Positions 1 through 9,605 are shown, counted from the stretch's first letter. The stretch is DNA of 36,128 bases from JBKPHS01 sp046729975 (GCA_046729975.1 JBKPHS010000189.1:1-36128), one strand, 5' to 3'. The notes: generated by a model not told the origin, from the letters alone. Made by a program: numbers and translations.

Positions 1-1
1 C

Positions 2-571
2 TTCGACGCCGACGACCAGTACTTCCTCTCGCCAACCGGCAAGGCGTTCATCGCCGGCCAGCTCAAGCACGCGCGCGAGATCTCGTCGATCTTCGCCCAG
101 TGGGTGAACAGCTACAAGCGGCTCGTGCCGGGCTTCGAGGCGCCGGTCTACTGCGCGTGGTCGCGCCGGAACCGCTCCGCGCTCGTGCGCGTGCCCCTGT
201 ACCACCCCGGCAAGGAGCAGGCGACGCGCATGGAGCTGCGCTGCCCGGACCCGGCGTGCAACCCGTACCTGACGTTCGCCGTGCTGCTGATGTCCGGGCT
301 GGAGGGGATCGAGAAGGGCTACGAGCTGCCGGAGCCGATGGAGAAGAACCTCTACCACCTGTCGCCCGACGATCGCAAGCGGCTCGGGATCGAGCAGCTG
401 CCGGAGACTCTCGGCGAGGCGATCGAGCTGACCGCGGAGTCCGAGCTCGTGCTGCGCACCCTCGGCGAGCACATGTTCAACCGCTACGTCGAGATCAAGC
501 GGCAGGAGTGGGAGGACTACCGGATCCAGGTCTCCCGCTGGGAGCTGGACCGGTACCTCTCGATTCTCTAG
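2..571 (+). CDS. glnA: Glutamine synthetase, type I (C-terminal part, 5' truncated)
   Basis: The window opens inside this gene. Frame 2 is open from base 2 and ends at TAG 569-571, giving about 189 C-terminal residues. The product would make glutamine from glutamate, ammonia and ATP in the cytoplasm. The motif RNRSALVRVP, just after an FEAPVYCAW stretch, belongs to the GS-I catalytic domain. The tail around EKNLYHLSPDDRKRLGI and LPETLGEAIE resembles the Bacillus-type GSI-alpha end rather than the adenylylated GSI-beta form, whose site normally reads NLYDLP. That suggests feedback control rather than adenylylation, but the part needed to decide is off the window. It converges on the DUF255 gene with only 24 bases between the stops. 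Confidence 0.93.
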   Translation, partial: FDADDQYFLSPTGKAFIAGQLKHAREISSIFAQWVNSYKRLVPGFEAPVYCAWSRRNRSALVRVPLYHPGKEQATRMELRCPDPACNPYLTFAVLLMSGLEGIEKGYELPEPMEKNLYHLSPDDRKRLGIEQLPETLGEAIELTAESELVLRTLGEHMFNRYVEIKRQEWEDYRIQVSRWELDRYLSIL

Positions 572-595
572 CCCCCAGCTCCCGGCCCCTAGCCC

Positions 596-598
<3 letters not shown>
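572..598. repeat. G/C-rich junction repeat (family 2)
   Basis: The short space between two convergent stops is filled by a C-rich run. On the minus strand it reads as GGGGCCGGGAGCTGGGGGCT, similar to the G-rich run at 12098-12124. It may be a dispersed junction repeat. With two copies in the window the case is modest. Confidence 0.4.
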
Positions 599-2548
<1,950 letters not shown>

Positions 2549-2554
2549 GTCTTG

Positions 2555-2560
2555 AGGCTA
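2555..2560 (-). promoter_or_regulatory. -10 box of a leaderless promoter for the DUF255 gene
   Basis: TAGCCT on the minus strand lies six bases before the ATG, the spacing expected when transcription starts on the start codon. No clear -35 is seen. Confidence 0.5.
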
Positions 2561-2569
2561 GCTCGATGG

Positions 2570-2600
2570 CAGTGGGGCAGTGGGGCAGTGGGGCAGAGGG
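2570..2600. repeat. G-rich tandem repeat, GTGGGGCA x3 (family 1)
   Basis: Three tandem copies of GTGGGGCA followed by GAGGG give four G-runs on the plus strand, so a G-quadruplex is possible. A related run lies in opposite orientation at 2982-3006, on the other side of the four-helix-bundle gene. A third relative lies at 27847-27875. Confidence 0.7.
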
Positions 2601-2631
2601 TGAAGATCCGAGCCGGCGGTCTTGCCTCCAT

Positions 2632-2979
2632 GTGGAAACGCGGTTTAGACGCCTGGTCGCGTATCGCCTTGCGGTCGACTTCGCAGACGAGCTGCACCAA
2701 GCGGTCGCGGCCTGGTCAGCGTTCGATCGGTGGTCTTTCGGCCTGCAGCTGGTCCGGGCCGTCGATTCGGTCGGCGCCAATATCGCTGAGGCTTCCGGCC
2801 GCTGGACGGCGGCGGACCGACGCCGCCTCCTATTGATCGCTAGAGGCTCGCTCTACGAAGCCGAGCATTGGCTGCTGCGGGCCGAAGCTCGCGGCCTCCT
2901 ACCGGCGGGCTCCACACAACGGCTGGACGAGCCGGCAAGGGCACTGAGCGGTTTGATCAAGAGGCCAACTCCCGACTAA
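2632..2979 (+). CDS. Four-helix-bundle protein (23S rRNA IVP / S23 family)
   Basis: About 115 residues starting with VETRFRRLVAYRLAVDFADE, the usual F-x-x-L-x-x-(W/Y)-x-x-A opening of the four-helix-bundle family named after the 23S rRNA intervening-sequence protein. The middle has VRAVDSVGANIAEASGRW, matching the family's conserved I-P-x-N-I-A-E-G-like helix. The function of this family is unsettled. GTG 2632 was chosen because it gives the normal family length. An upstream ATG in frame would read through the G-rich repeat. The gene sits alone between two inverted copies of a G-rich repeat, which makes a laterally gained cassette plausible. No reverse transcriptase or diversity-generating element is nearby. 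Confidence 0.8.
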   Translation: METRFRRLVAYRLAVDFADELHQAVAAWSAFDRWSFGLQLVRAVDSVGANIAEASGRWTAADRRRLLLIARGSLYEAEHWLLRAEARGLLPAGSTQRLDEPARALSGLIKRPTPD

Positions 2980-2981
2980 AG

Positions 2982-3006
2982 CTCTGCCCACTGCCCCACT
3001 GCCCAC
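2982..3006. repeat. C-rich repeat, inverted relative to 2570-2600 (family 1)
   Basis: CTCTGCCCACTGCCCCACTG and following bases are close to the reverse complement of the run at 2570-2600. The first 14 bases recur exactly at 27851-27864. Confidence 0.7.
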
Positions 3007-3009
3007 CCG

Positions 3010-4431
3010 TCAATCTGAGGCGCCTCGCAGCGCAGCCCGCCTGATCTTCCCGCTCTCCGTCTTCGGCAGGCTGCTGGCGAACTCCACGATGCGCGGGTAC
3101 TTGTACGGCGCGGTCTGCCGCTTGGCGTGCTCCTGGAGCTCAGTCACCAGTTCGTTGCCGGCCTCATAGCCCTCGCGGAGGACCACCACGGCGCGTACCA
3201 CCTGGCCGCGCAGCTCGTCGGGCGCGGCCACCGCGGCCGCCTCGGCGACCGCCGGGTGGGAGAGCAGGGCGGACTCGACCTCGAAGGGCCCGATCCGGTA
3301 ACCGGCGGAGATGATCACGTCGTCCGTGCGGCCCTCGAACCAGAGGTAGCCGTCCTCGTCCTCGCGGACCCGATCGCCGGTGCGCCAGGTGCCGTCGCCT
3401 CCGTCGAGGAAGAACGTGGGGATCGTCGCCGGATCGGCGCATAGCTCGCCGTCCTCGACCCAGACGCGGAACCCCGGCAGCGGCGTTCCCATCGATCCGG
3501 GCCGGACCGGCGGCCCGATCGGCATCCCCGTGAGGGCCCCGGTCTCGGTCTGGCCATAGCCGTCGTGGATCTCGACGCCGGCGCCGTCGCTCCACGCGCG
3601 CACGACCTCCGGATTGAGCGGCTCCCCCGCGGCCACGGCGTGGCGGAGGCTCGGTAGCGGGCGAAGCTCGGCGAGCTTGGCGGTGGCCCGGTACTCCGTC
3701 GGTGCCATGCACAGGACGTTCACCCGCTCCCGTTCGACCGTCTCGAGCCGCTCGTCCGGGTCGAAGCGCCCGTCCTGGAGAAACGCGGCGGCGCCCCGTA
3801 GCCACGGGGCGATGAACACGTTGCGGGCCGACTTCGACCAGCCGCTCGCCGCCGTGCACCAGCAGAGGTCCCCCTCGCGGGCGCCCAGCCAGTGCTCGGC
3901 CTGTACACGCTGTCCCGCCAGGTAGCGCTGGCCGTGGCGAATCGGCTTCGGCTCGCCGACGGTGCCCGAGGTGAACGTGATCAGTGCGGGATCCTCACCC
4001 GCGAGCCGGGCCGTCGGGGCCGGCGGGAGCTCGTAGAGCGATTCGTCGGGCACGGTCAGCACCGGGCCGTCGAACCCCGCATCCTCGACCGTGCGGAGGT
4101 CACGCTCGTCGGCCACCACCAGACGCGGCTCGACGAGCTCAATGCGAGCGCGCAGGTCCTTCGGCCGCAGCTGCTCGGTGCACGGCAGGACGACGGCCCC
4201 GATCCGGAAGCAGGCCACCATGACGTAGACCCACTCCGGGCGGTTGCCGACGAGCGTCATCACCACCTCGCCCCGCCCCGCTCCGCGGGCCGCGATGGCG
4301 GACGCCAGTCGCGCGGAGCGGTCGGCTACCTCGGCGAACGAGATCTCGCTCCGCGAGCCGTCCCGCGCGACGGCGACCAGTGCGGTCCGGTCTCCCGGCC
4401 CGGAATCGACGACGTCGCGCGCGAAATTCAT
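3010..4431 (-). CDS. AMP-forming acyl-CoA synthetase
   Basis: This 473-residue enzyme of the ANL superfamily would activate a short- or medium-chain carboxylic acid to its acyl-CoA with ATP. The phosphate-binding loop reads ITFTSGTVGEPKPI. Motif DGYGQTETG follows, then WRTGDRVREDEDGYLWFEGR and DDVIISAGYRIGPFEVE, and the C-terminal catalytic lysine lies in LPKTESGKIRR. The ASGWSKSARNVFIAPWLRGA stretch resembles medium-chain and acetyl-CoA-synthetase-like members. It is a bit short at the N-terminus compared with typical 540-residue members but complete in motifs. Possible feed of acids into the CoA-ester pathways encoded later in the window is inference. The ATG at 4431 lies nine bases after a TACGAT -10 box. 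Confidence 0.92.
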   Translation of the reverse strand: MNFARDVVDSGPGDRTALVAVARDGSRSEISFAEVADRSARLASAIAARGAGRGEVVMTLVGNRPEWVYVMVACFRIGAVVLPCTEQLRPKDLRARIELVEPRLVVADERDLRTVEDAGFDGPVLTVPDESLYELPPAPTARLAGEDPALITFTSGTVGEPKPIRHGQRYLAGQRVQAEHWLGAREGDLCWCTAASGWSKSARNVFIAPWLRGAAAFLQDGRFDPDERLETVERERVNVLCMAPTEYRATAKLAELRPLPSLRHAVAAGEPLNPEVVRAWSDGAGVEIHDGYGQTETGALTGMPIGPPVRPGSMGTPLPGFRVWVEDGELCADPATIPTFFLDGGDGTWRTGDRVREDEDGYLWFEGRTDDVIISAGYRIGPFEVESALLSHPAVAEAAAVAAPDELRGQVVRAVVVLREGYEAGNELVTELQEHAKRQTAPYKYPRIVEFASSLPKTESGKIRRAALRGASD

Positions 4432-4440
4432 CGGCCGGGG

Positions 4441-4446
4441 ATCGTA
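4441..4446 (-). promoter_or_regulatory. -10 box for the acyl-CoA synthetase gene
   Basis: TACGAT on the minus strand, nine bases before the ATG. The transcript would carry a leader of only two or three bases. Confidence 0.45.
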
Positions 4447-4559
4447 CGAGCCCGCCGGGAGGACAACGGCACGTCACCCGGAATGGGGATGCATAACTAC
4501 GATCCCGATTGGGTAGGAGGGCTCAAGCACTCACACCGTCGTGCCGATTGTGTAGAGTG

Positions 4560-4692
4560 CCGGACCACGCCGAATCCGCGCAAGCGCGGAACGGGGGAAC
4601 CAAGTTGTTTGGGGCGAATCTCCCTCCCGAGAGGTGGGAGACGCGCAAGCTCTTTCAGCGCGAGCCCGTCAGCTAACCCCGCAGGCGGTCGA
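4560..4692 (+). ncRNA. c-di-AMP riboswitch (ydaO/yuaA class)
   Basis: The segment matches the conserved blocks of the ydaO-yuaA riboswitch in order: CGCCGAATCCGCG, then ACGGGGGAACCA, then TTGGGGCGAATC, a variable hairpin (CTCCC...GGGAG), and finally GCCCGTCAGCTAACCCCG followed by AGGCGGT, which can close the outer stem with the initial ACCACGCC. This class binds cyclic di-AMP and usually turns expression off. In Actinobacteria it commonly precedes cell-wall hydrolase genes, as here. It ends only about ten bases before the start codon of the next gene, so ligand-dependent folding could affect the ribosome site as well as transcription. Confidence 0.92.
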
Positions 4693-4700
4693 AAGAGATT

Positions 4701-5276
4701 TTGCGTCTACGTCGCCTGACAACGACTGGGCTCGCCATGCTGGCGTACGCCTGCCTGCTCGCTCCCAGCGCGAAAGCGGAGGAGCTGCAGCCGCTCACCG
4801 GCGGGACATCGCCCGACGACCCGGCGCTCCGGCCACCCGGCCGGGCCACGCTCGGGCCGGGCGGGCTCGCCATCGCGCCGGCGGGCGCTCCGCCCGAGGT
4901 CGTGGCGGCGATCAACGCGGGGAACGCGATATCGACCAAGCCGTACCGCTACGGGGGCGGCCACGCGTCTTTCCGCGACAGCGGCTACGACTGCTCGGGC
5001 TCCGTCAGCTACGTGCTCCATGGCGCCGGGCTTCTGGAACGTCCGCTCCACTCGAGCCTGTTCATGCGCTGGGGAGAGGCCGGCCGCGGGCGCTGGATCA
5101 CCGTGTACACGAATCCCGGTCACGCCTACATGGTCGTTGCCGGCCTGCGCTTCGACACGGGCGGTCGTGACCGGAGCGCCGCGCAGCGCTATGGCATCAG
5201 GCCCGGCACCGGGCCCCGCTGGGGCGGCCGCCGCTCCTCGCGCGGGTACGTCGCCCGCCACCCGGTCGGGTTCTAG
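4701..5276 (+). CDS. Secreted NlpC/P60-like peptidoglycan hydrolase
   Basis: This 191-residue protein has a Sec signal peptide (basic MRLRRL, hydrophobic TTTGLAMLAYACLLAPS, probable cleavage after AKA at residue 26). It ends in a compact NlpC/P60-type papain-like domain: YRYGGGHASF, catalytic Cys98 in GYDCSGS, and His141 in NPGHAYMVV. These enzymes cut peptide stems of peptidoglycan. The start is TTG 4701, directly behind the c-di-AMP riboswitch, and the reading frame gives a good signal peptide only from there. Context points to c-di-AMP-controlled wall remodelling. The domain is somewhat divergent at its C-terminus, which is Arg/Gly-rich. Confidence 0.87.
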   Translation: MRLRRLTTTGLAMLAYACLLAPSAKAEELQPLTGGTSPDDPALRPPGRATLGPGGLAIAPAGAPPEVVAAINAGNAISTKPYRYGGGHASFRDSGYDCSGSVSYVLHGAGLLERPLHSSLFMRWGEAGRGRWITVYTNPGHAYMVVAGLRFDTGGRDRSAAQRYGIRPGTGPRWGGRRSSRGYVARHPVGF

Positions 5277-5291
5277 CTAGAAGAGAAGCAA

Positions 5292-5315
5292 GAGGGCGGC
5301 CGAAGCCGCCCCCTC
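5292..5315. terminator. GC-rich hairpin between convergent genes
   Basis: GAGGGCGGC-CGAA-GCCGCCCCCTC forms a strong stem with a tetraloop and one bulge between the stops of the hydrolase (5276) and the RTX protein (5342). No T-tract follows on either strand, so it may act as a bidirectional, T-poor terminator. Confidence 0.6.
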
Positions 5316-5341
5316 GCCGCTTCCTCCGCTGCGCTGCCGCG

Positions 5342-6031
5342 CTAGCGGAACGACGTCACGAGCACGCGCTCGCAGTCGCTCGCTACCTTGTCGGCGCGGT
5401 CGGCACGCACGATGTCGTCGCCCGCGCCGCAGGAGATCGTGTCCTCGATCGAGTCGAACGACACGATGTTGTCCCCGCCGTCGCCGCCGTTGATCGTGTC
5501 CTTGCCGAGGCCGCCGTCGATGCGGTCCTCGCCGGCGTCACCGAAGATCGTGTCGTTGCCGGAGGCGCCGGTCAGACCGTCGTTGCCGCCGCCGCCGCGG
5601 ATCTGATCCTCGTCGGAGCCGCCGTTGATCGAATCGGACGGGTCGGCGCCGGTGAGCACGTCGTTCCCCTCACCGCCGTCGATGATGTTGCTTCCCTCGT
5701 CGTCGGAGATCGTGTCCTCACCAGGGCCGCCGGCAAGGATGTCGCGGTCGGCGTCGCCGTCGAGCGTGTCGTTGGCCGTGCCGCCGTCGAGCTCGTCCGT
5801 GCCGGGACCGCCCTTCAGGTTGTCATCCCCGCCGCCGCCGTCGATCAGGTCGTTGCCGGCGAGGCCGTCGATGGCGTCGTTCTTCTCGGTGCCGGTCAGA
5901 TTGTCGTTGCCAGGAGTGGCCACCGGCTTGTCCTGGCCGGGCGGGCCCTGGGCGATCGCGATCGCGCTCCACGCGATCACGGCCGGTAGCACCGCTGCCA
6001 AAACCGTGAGCAGCATTCGCTTGCTGCGCAT
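5342..6031 (-). CDS. Secreted RTX-type calcium-binding repeat protein
   Basis: This 229-residue protein has an N-terminal signal segment (MRSKRMLLTVLAAVLPAVIA, then WSAIAIAQG). Most of the rest is a run of acidic glycine-rich nonapeptides of the GGxGxDxLx kind (GNDNLTG, GGGGDDNLKGG, GGEGNDVLTG, GGGGNDGLTG, GGDGGDNI), the parallel beta-roll that folds on calcium. No enzymatic domain is attached. A CGAGDD...CE pair near the C-terminus may form a disulfide. The annotated start is the ATG at 6031. An in-frame GTG at 6103 would put an odd polar stretch before the signal. A secreted structural or surface role is inferred. The exact function is unknown. Confidence 0.85.
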   Translation of the reverse strand: MRSKRMLLTVLAAVLPAVIAWSAIAIAQGPPGQDKPVATPGNDNLTGTEKNDAIDGLAGNDLIDGGGGDDNLKGGPGTDELDGGTANDTLDGDADRDILAGGPGEDTISDDEGSNIIDGGEGNDVLTGADPSDSINGGSDEDQIRGGGGNDGLTGASGNDTIFGDAGEDRIDGGLGKDTINGGDGGDNIVSFDSIEDTISCGAGDDIVRADRADKVASDCERVLVTSFR

Positions 6032-6143
6032 GTGTGGATCCGTCCTTTCGGTCTGGGATTGCCTACGCGGACGAGCGTTTCCAGCGGCGTGGCCGCTAAA
6101 CACGGGCGTGTCGTCAGGGCGACTGATGCAAGAGCCCGCCCAC

Positions 6144-6163
6144 TACACTGACCCGCCAGTCAA
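6144..6163 (+). promoter_or_regulatory. -10 box plus EMC-type palindromic operator before the acyl-CoA dehydrogenase
   Basis: CTGACCCGCCAGTCAA (6148-6163) matches 14 of 16 bases of the reverse complement of the operator at 13203-13218 and keeps the inverted half-sites. It overlaps the end of a TACACT box (6144-6149) and ends 22 bases before the chosen start codon, a repressor-like position. Confidence 0.6.
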
Positions 6164-6185
6164 CGAGCTTCAGGGAGTCCGAGCC

Positions 6186-7382
6186 TTGGCCGTAGCAGCC
6201 ACCTATTCCGAGAAGACCGACGAGCAGCGTGCGATCACGGAGATGGTCCGCCAGTTCGTGGACGAGCAGGTGATCCCGATCGCCGAGGAGTACGACCACG
6301 AGGACAAGTTCCCCGAGGCCGTCGTGGAGCAGATGAAGGAGCTCGGGCTGTTCGGCGTCACGATCCCCGAGGAGTACGGCGGCATGGGGCTCGACCTCAC
6401 GACCTACGCGATGATCGTCGAGGAGCTCTCGCGCGGGTGGATCTCGATCTCGGGGATCGTCAACACGCACTTCATCGGCTCCTACCTGCTGATGAAGTTC
6501 GGCAGCGACGAGCAGAAGGAGAAGTTCCTCCCGCGCATGGCCAGCGGCGAGATCCGCGCCGCCTTCTCGCTCTCGGAGCCCGGGCTCGGCTCCGACGTGC
6601 AGGCGATCTCAACACGCGCCAAGAAGGACGGCGACGAGTGGGTCATCAACGGTCAGAAGATGTGGGTCACGAACGGCCTGCGCTCGGGTGTCGTGTTCCT
6701 GCTGGCCAAGTCGGATCCGGACGCCGATCCGCCCTACAAGGGCATGACCTGCTTCATCACCGAGAAGGAGCCGGGCGCGGCCGAGAACGACGGGCTCACG
6801 ATCCCGCCCCAGATCAAGAAGATGGGCTACAAGGGCGTCGAGTCCACCGAGCTCGTCTACGAGGACTTTCGCTGCCCCGCCGAGAACGTACTCGGCGGCG
6901 AGGAGGCCGGCCTCGGGCAGGGATTTCGCCAGATGATGGATGCGCTCGAGGTAGGTCGCGTGAACGTGGCGGCTCGCGGCGTCGGGATCGCTCAGCGTGC
7001 GCTCGAGCTCGCCCTTCGCTACTCGCAGGAGCGGCGCACCTTCGGCAAGCCGATCGCCGAGCACCAGGCGATCCAGTTCAAGCTGGCCGACATGGCCACG
7101 AAGGTGGAGGCGGCGCGACTTCTCACGCTCAAGGCCGCGCGCATGAAGGACGCTGGCGAGCGCTCGGACCTCGAGGCCGGGATGGCGAAGCTCTTCGCCT
7201 CCGAGGCCGGCAAGGAGGTCGTGGAGGACGCCTTCCGCATCCACGGCGGCTACGGCTACTCCAAGGAGTACGAGATCGAGCGGCTCTACCGGGACGCTCC
7301 GCTGCTCCTGATCGGCGAGGGCACGTCCGAGATCCAGCGCATGGTGATCGGCAAGAAGCTGCTCGAGCGCAACAGGATCTAG
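6186..7382 (+). CDS. Acyl-CoA dehydrogenase, candidate methylsuccinyl-CoA dehydrogenase
   Basis: A complete flavin acyl-CoA dehydrogenase of 398 residues. It shows the FAD/substrate motif AAFSLSEPGLGSD (about 125-137), WVTNG (160-164), the RRTFGKPIAEHQAIQFKLADMA stretch, IHGGYGYSKEYEIERLYRD, and the catalytic base Glu378 in IGEGTSEIQ. TTG 6186 was chosen because AGGGAG lies eight bases upstream and the operator lies between it and the next upstream start. The ORF stays open much further upstream, but that part is antisense to the RTX gene. The shared operator with mcl and the MaoC gene suggests the methylsuccinyl-CoA to mesaconyl-CoA step. Characterised Mcd enzymes are longer, so a general short-chain dehydrogenase remains possible. 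Confidence 0.9.
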   Translation: MAVAATYSEKTDEQRAITEMVRQFVDEQVIPIAEEYDHEDKFPEAVVEQMKELGLFGVTIPEEYGGMGLDLTTYAMIVEELSRGWISISGIVNTHFIGSYLLMKFGSDEQKEKFLPRMASGEIRAAFSLSEPGLGSDVQAISTRAKKDGDEWVINGQKMWVTNGLRSGVVFLLAKSDPDADPPYKGMTCFITEKEPGAAENDGLTIPPQIKKMGYKGVESTELVYEDFRCPAENVLGGEEAGLGQGFRQMMDALEVGRVNVAARGVGIAQRALELALRYSQERRTFGKPIAEHQAIQFKLADMATKVEAARLLTLKAARMKDAGERSDLEAGMAKLFASEAGKEVVEDAFRIHGGYGYSKEYEIERLYRDAPLLLIGEGTSEIQRMVIGKKLLERNRI

Positions 7383-7398
7383 CCGACTTCACGGCCTG

Positions 7399-7429
7399 TT
7401 GACACGGGCGGGGGTGCCCGCGCTAACCT
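7399..7429 (+). promoter_or_regulatory. Sigma70-like promoter upstream of the SDR/SCP2 pair
   Basis: TTGACA at 7399 and TAACCT at 7424 are separated by 19 bases, a little long. They precede a leader of about 160 bases to the ATG at 7594. I see no recognisable RNA element in that leader. Confidence 0.4.
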
Positions 7430-7593
7430 CGGGCTCGACCCCGATCGCGGCCTGCTGGGAGGGCCGCAGATGGACACGGTGTCGAGTTTCACGCCGCCGA
7501 TTCCGGCAATCAGTCGGATAACGCGCCCAGTTGTGCCGCCTACGCTCGGTGCCACGCCCAGGATCCCCGGCCGCAGAAGGAAGCAGCAGCCGA

Positions 7594-8874
7594 ATGAGCC
7601 AGATCGACACGCACGTACGAGACGAGAAGCCGCTCGACGCGGGTGCCGTCCTCTTGACCGGTGCCACCGGGTTCGTTGGGATGGAGCTGCTGGCCCGCTA
7701 TCTCGAGCGCACCCGCAGGCGTGTCTATGCGCTCGTCCGCGCGCCCGACGAGGCTGGGGCTTCCGCGCGACTCGCGAAGGTGCTCGGCGAGCTGTTCGGT
7801 CACGAAGACGCTCATGCGGACCGCGTCTCCGCCGTGCGCGGGGACCTGACCGAGCCCGGTCTGGGACTCGGCGCCCGGCGCGGGCCGCTGGCCGAGGAGG
7901 TCACCGAAATCGTCCACGGAGCGGCCTCTGTCTCGTTCGAGCTCGGGCTGGAGGAGTCGCGTGCCATCAACGTCGAGGGCACGCGGCGGGTGCTCGAGCT
8001 CGCGGAGCTCTGCCAGCGGCGCGGCGGCCTCCGGCGCCTGTCGTACATCTCGACCGCCTACGTCGCGGGCGAGCTGTCGGGCAGCTTCGGAGAGAACGAG
8101 CTCGAGGTAGGCCAGCGCTTTCGCAACCCGTACGAGCGGTCGAAGTTCGAGGCCGAGCGGCTCGTGCGCGAGCGAGCCGGCGAGCTGCCCGTCAAGGTCT
8201 TCCGGCCGAGCATCGTCGTGGGCGACAGTGCCACCGGCTGGACCGCAGCCTTCAACGTCCTCTACTGGCCGCTACGTGCCTTCGAGCGCGGCGCATATCC
8301 GGCGCTGCCGGCACGCCGATCGGCGCCCGTTGACGTCGTCTCGGTCGACTACGTGGCGGACGCGGTCTTCGCGCTCGGTCAAGCGCCGGGCGGCGACGGG
8401 CATGCCTACCACCTGACCGCCGGCTCGCAGGCGGCGAGCGTCGGGGAGCTGATCGACATGGCAGCCGACCGCTTCGAGCGTCCGGCGCCCCGGACGCTGC
8501 GACCCGCGCTCTACCGGCGGGTAGTGCATCCGCTTCTCGTGCGCACCGGCGGCGAGCGCAGGCGGCGCCTTCTGCGGCGGTCGGAGACCTTCTTCCCCTA
8601 CTTCGCGATGGACGTGACCTACGACGACCGGCACGCTCGGTCACTGCTCGAGCCTCGGGGCATCCGGCCCGCGCCGCTGACCGCATATTTCGACCGTCTG
8701 GTCGACTTCGCCGTCGTTACGCGCTGGGGCAAGCGGCCACTGAGCCGGGTAGAGGCGAGGCGCCTCGCGACAGGCGACGCGCACCCGACCGACAGTCACG
8801 CCGCCAGGCAGCGCAGGCCGGCGATCGGATCCACCGCCCGATCGCCCGCAGCTGTCAATATGCGGCGCCGATGA
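7594..8874 (+). CDS. Extended SDR, thioester-reductase-like (NAD-binding domain 4)
   Basis: A 426-residue protein resembling the reductase domain of fatty acyl-CoA or carboxylic-acid reductases. The cofactor loop TGATGFVG is at residues 22-29. The catalytic set is Ser153 (LSYISTAYVAG), Tyr180 and Lys184 (PYERSK). FRPSIVVGDSATG follows, typical of the male-sterility/Lys2-reductase family. It may reduce an acyl thioester or a lipid intermediate with NAD(P)H. The substrate is not readable. Its last four bases overlap the start of the SCP2 gene (ATGA), so the two are translationally coupled. The last 50 residues are polar, Arg-rich and probably unstructured. Confidence 0.85.
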   Translation: MSQIDTHVRDEKPLDAGAVLLTGATGFVGMELLARYLERTRRRVYALVRAPDEAGASARLAKVLGELFGHEDAHADRVSAVRGDLTEPGLGLGARRGPLAEEVTEIVHGAASVSFELGLEESRAINVEGTRRVLELAELCQRRGGLRRLSYISTAYVAGELSGSFGENELEVGQRFRNPYERSKFEAERLVRERAGELPVKVFRPSIVVGDSATGWTAAFNVLYWPLRAFERGAYPALPARRSAPVDVVSVDYVADAVFALGQAPGGDGHAYHLTAGSQAASVGELIDMAADRFERPAPRTLRPALYRRVVHPLLVRTGGERRRRLLRRSETFFPYFAMDVTYDDRHARSLLEPRGIRPAPLTAYFDRLVDFAVVTRWGKRPLSRVEARRLATGDAHPTDSHAARQRRPAIGSTARSPAAVNMRRR

Positions 8875-9224
8875 GCACCGCCGACACGCGGACCCTGATC
8901 GCCCGAGCCGTCGAGCGCTTCGGCGACGAGGTACCACCGCTCAAGCAGCTCAAGCTGGTGCTCAGGCTCGAGTTGCGCGCGCGGGGTGACGTCCCGGTCT
9001 GGCGTGTCGAGGTGCCGGGCCCGAAGGTCGCGAAGGATCCCGCGGCCGACGCTCGCCTAGACGTCTCGCTCCCGCGTTCCGACTTCAACGAGCTGGCCGA
9101 GGAAGGCCGGCTGAAGGACTGGGTCGACGCCTACGAGCGCGGTCACCTGAAGGTCACGGGCGAGCCTGCGGTCCTGAAGCTGATCGGCAACGTGATCGAG
9201 CGCCAGCTCGCGCGGGCGCGCTAG
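8871..9224 (+). CDS. SCP2 sterol-carrier-like protein
   Basis: This 117-residue protein matches the SCP2 lipid-binding fold: a beta-strand part (VPVWRVEVPG), an acidic-basic strand set (DARLDVSLPRSDFNELAEEG), and the closing helix pattern GHLKVTGEPAVLKLIGNVIERQ. Such proteins hold acyl-CoAs or sterol-like lipids in a hydrophobic tunnel. The ATG overlaps the TGA of the upstream reductase, suggesting it presents a lipid substrate to that enzyme (inference). It converges with the thioesterase gene, with six bases between the stops. Confidence 0.82.
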   Translation: MSTADTRTLIARAVERFGDEVPPLKQLKLVLRLELRARGDVPVWRVEVPGPKVAKDPAADARLDVSLPRSDFNELAEEGRLKDWVDAYERGHLKVTGEPAVLKLIGNVIERQLARAR

Positions 9225-9230
9225 TACTCA

Positions 9231-9605
9231 CTAGCCCAGCACCATCTGGGTGCAGACGAAGTGGGCGGCCCTTCGGTCGCCGTTGTGGATGTCGACCTCC
9301 CAGACCTGAGTCCGGCGGCCGACGTGCAGCGGCCTGCCCTCGGCGGTCAGCTCGTCACCGGGCCGGCCGGCGGCGAACACGTTCGCCTTCAGCTCGATGG
9401 TCGTGAAGTCCTGCCCCTCGCCGAGGTTGCGCATCGTGCCCCAGGCCGCGACCGTGTCGGCGAACGCGACCCACGCGCCGCCGTGCACGTAGCCGCCAGG
9501 GTGGAGGTGGCGCCGGTCCACCGCCATCCGCCCTCGGGCCAGCCGCTCGGTTATCTCGACGAGCTCGATCCCGAGGTCGCCGGGGAAGCTGCCGCGCAGA
9601 CCCAC
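9231..9605 (-). CDS. PaaI-type hotdog thioesterase
   Basis: About 124 residues with the hotdog-fold acyl-CoA thioesterase signature: LGIELVEI near the start, then HLHPGGYVHGGAWVAFADTVA, where the HGG and the Asp shape the active site, and TIELKANVFAAGRPGDELTAEG. It would hydrolyse a CoA thioester in the cytoplasm. I chose GTG 9605 because GAGGT lies seven bases upstream and LGIEL is then in the usual place. An in-frame TTG at 9668 overlaps the ferredoxin stop (TTGA) and would add 21 residues by translational coupling. It is the last gene of the mcl operon and may recycle CoA from stalled intermediates (inference). Confidence 0.85.
   Translation of the reverse strand: MGLRGSFPGDLGIELVEITERLARGRMAVDRRHLHPGGYVHGGAWVAFADTVAAWGTMRNLGEGQDFTTIELKANVFAAGRPGDELTAEGRPLHVGRRTQVWEVDIHNGDRRAAHFVCTQMVLG

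Noticed and set aside
2632..2979. Diversity-generating retroelement (Avd-like four-helix protein)
   Set aside because: No reverse transcriptase, template repeat or variable-repeat gene is present nearby.
5625..6185. Upstream extension of the acyl-CoA dehydrogenase frame
   Set aside because: The open frame runs antisense through the RTX gene and reads as a Ser/Pro-rich shadow. The operator, the AGGGAG site and the family's N-terminus support TTG 6186.
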